Shown piece by piece: positions 7,482 through 7,638 of a DNA stretch of 7,638 bases. The stretch spans positions 1-7,638 of the forward strand of contig JAHZJY010000097.1 of NCBI GenBank assembly GCA_022600695.1, in the 5' to 3' direction. Positions within the stretch are counted from its first letter, which is position 1, and the number at the start of each line of letters is the position of its first letter. The translations under genes were made by a program, and so were the position numbers. Source of the stretch: Actinomycetes bacterium. Lineage in GTDB: Bacteria > Actinomycetota > Actinomycetes > Mycobacteriales > Mycobacteriaceae. Below the pieces are notes generated by a model. That model was given only the letters and a program-made list of their open reading frames with translations. It was not told the DNA's origin and did not search any database.

Positions 7482-7638
7482 ATGGCACGTTACGTGACGA
7501 AGGTGAGGACCTCGAGGACCCCGCAGGAGGCGTTCGCCTACCTGGCCGACCTGCGAAACTTCGCCGAGTGGGATCCCGGCGTGAAGGCCGTCAAGCAGGT
7601 GGAGGGCTCCGGCGGCGGCCCGGACGCCGTATTCGATG
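7482..7638 (+). CDS. SRPBCC (START-like) family protein, 3'-truncated by the window edge
   Basis: First 52 residues of a gene running out of the window. The start ARYVTKVRTSRTPQEAFAYL then ADLRNFAEWDPGVKAVKQVE matches the beginning of SRPBCC / polyketide cyclase-dehydrase-like proteins: a first beta-strand, then the helix pair with the typical P-x-x-x-F-x-Y-L and N-F-x-x-W-D-P pattern. These proteins have a helix-grip fold with a hydrophobic cavity; many are of unknown ligand. The ATG is supported by GGGAG five bases upstream. The N-terminus begins directly with the fold, so there is no signal peptide. The exact function cannot be stated from this part. Confidence 0.82.
   Translation, partial: MARYVTKVRTSRTPQEAFAYLADLRNFAEWDPGVKAVKQVEGSGGGPDAVFD

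Overview
The window looks like chromosomal DNA from a high-GC actinobacterium, most likely a non-tuberculous Mycobacterium/Mycolicibacterium. This is an inference from three things. There is a WS/DGAT-type acyltransferase with the HHxxxDG motif. There is a large secreted beta-propeller protein whose N-terminal linker (GALLLVRRTLVN) resembles linkers typical of mycobacterial exported proteins. Codon use is GC-rich throughout. No tRNA, rRNA, CRISPR array, transposase or integrase is visible.

Layout from left to right: (i) 2-1153, plus strand, the 3' part of a reverse transcriptase gene that starts outside the window; its catalytic motifs (QSDFD, GLVMGTP, YNDD) are intact. (ii) 1154-1286, a short convergent intergenic region. 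It holds a plus-strand hairpin plus T-tract terminator nested inside a perfect 13-bp inverted repeat with arms 74 bp apart, so the region could fold as one closed multi-branched RNA. (iii) 1287-2516, minus strand, tgt, a tRNA-guanine transglycosylase with complete catalytic and zinc residues, an insertion of about 25 residues and an altered substrate loop. (iv) 2588-4009, minus strand, a WS/DGAT acyltransferase ending 71 bp before tgt. (v) 4179-6821, minus strand, an 880-residue exported beta-propeller protein with a good SigA-like promoter (TTGACG-N17-TATCGT) and a strong hairpin right after its stop. (vi) 6966-7352, minus strand, a small TM2-domain membrane protein whose last codons and stop lie in an exact 22-bp tandem duplication. 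(vii) 7482-7638, plus strand, the start of an SRPBCC/START-like gene, divergent from TM2, with two small hairpins upstream.

The genes do not form one obvious pathway. The acyltransferase and tgt may be cotranscribed. The beta-propeller gene has its own promoter, and TM2 and SRPBCC are divergent. The best candidate for something undescribed is the left edge: a free-standing reverse transcriptase of unassigned class, with no visible maturase, transposase or partner gene, followed by a structured intergenic element. Its upstream context, which would decide its class, is missing.
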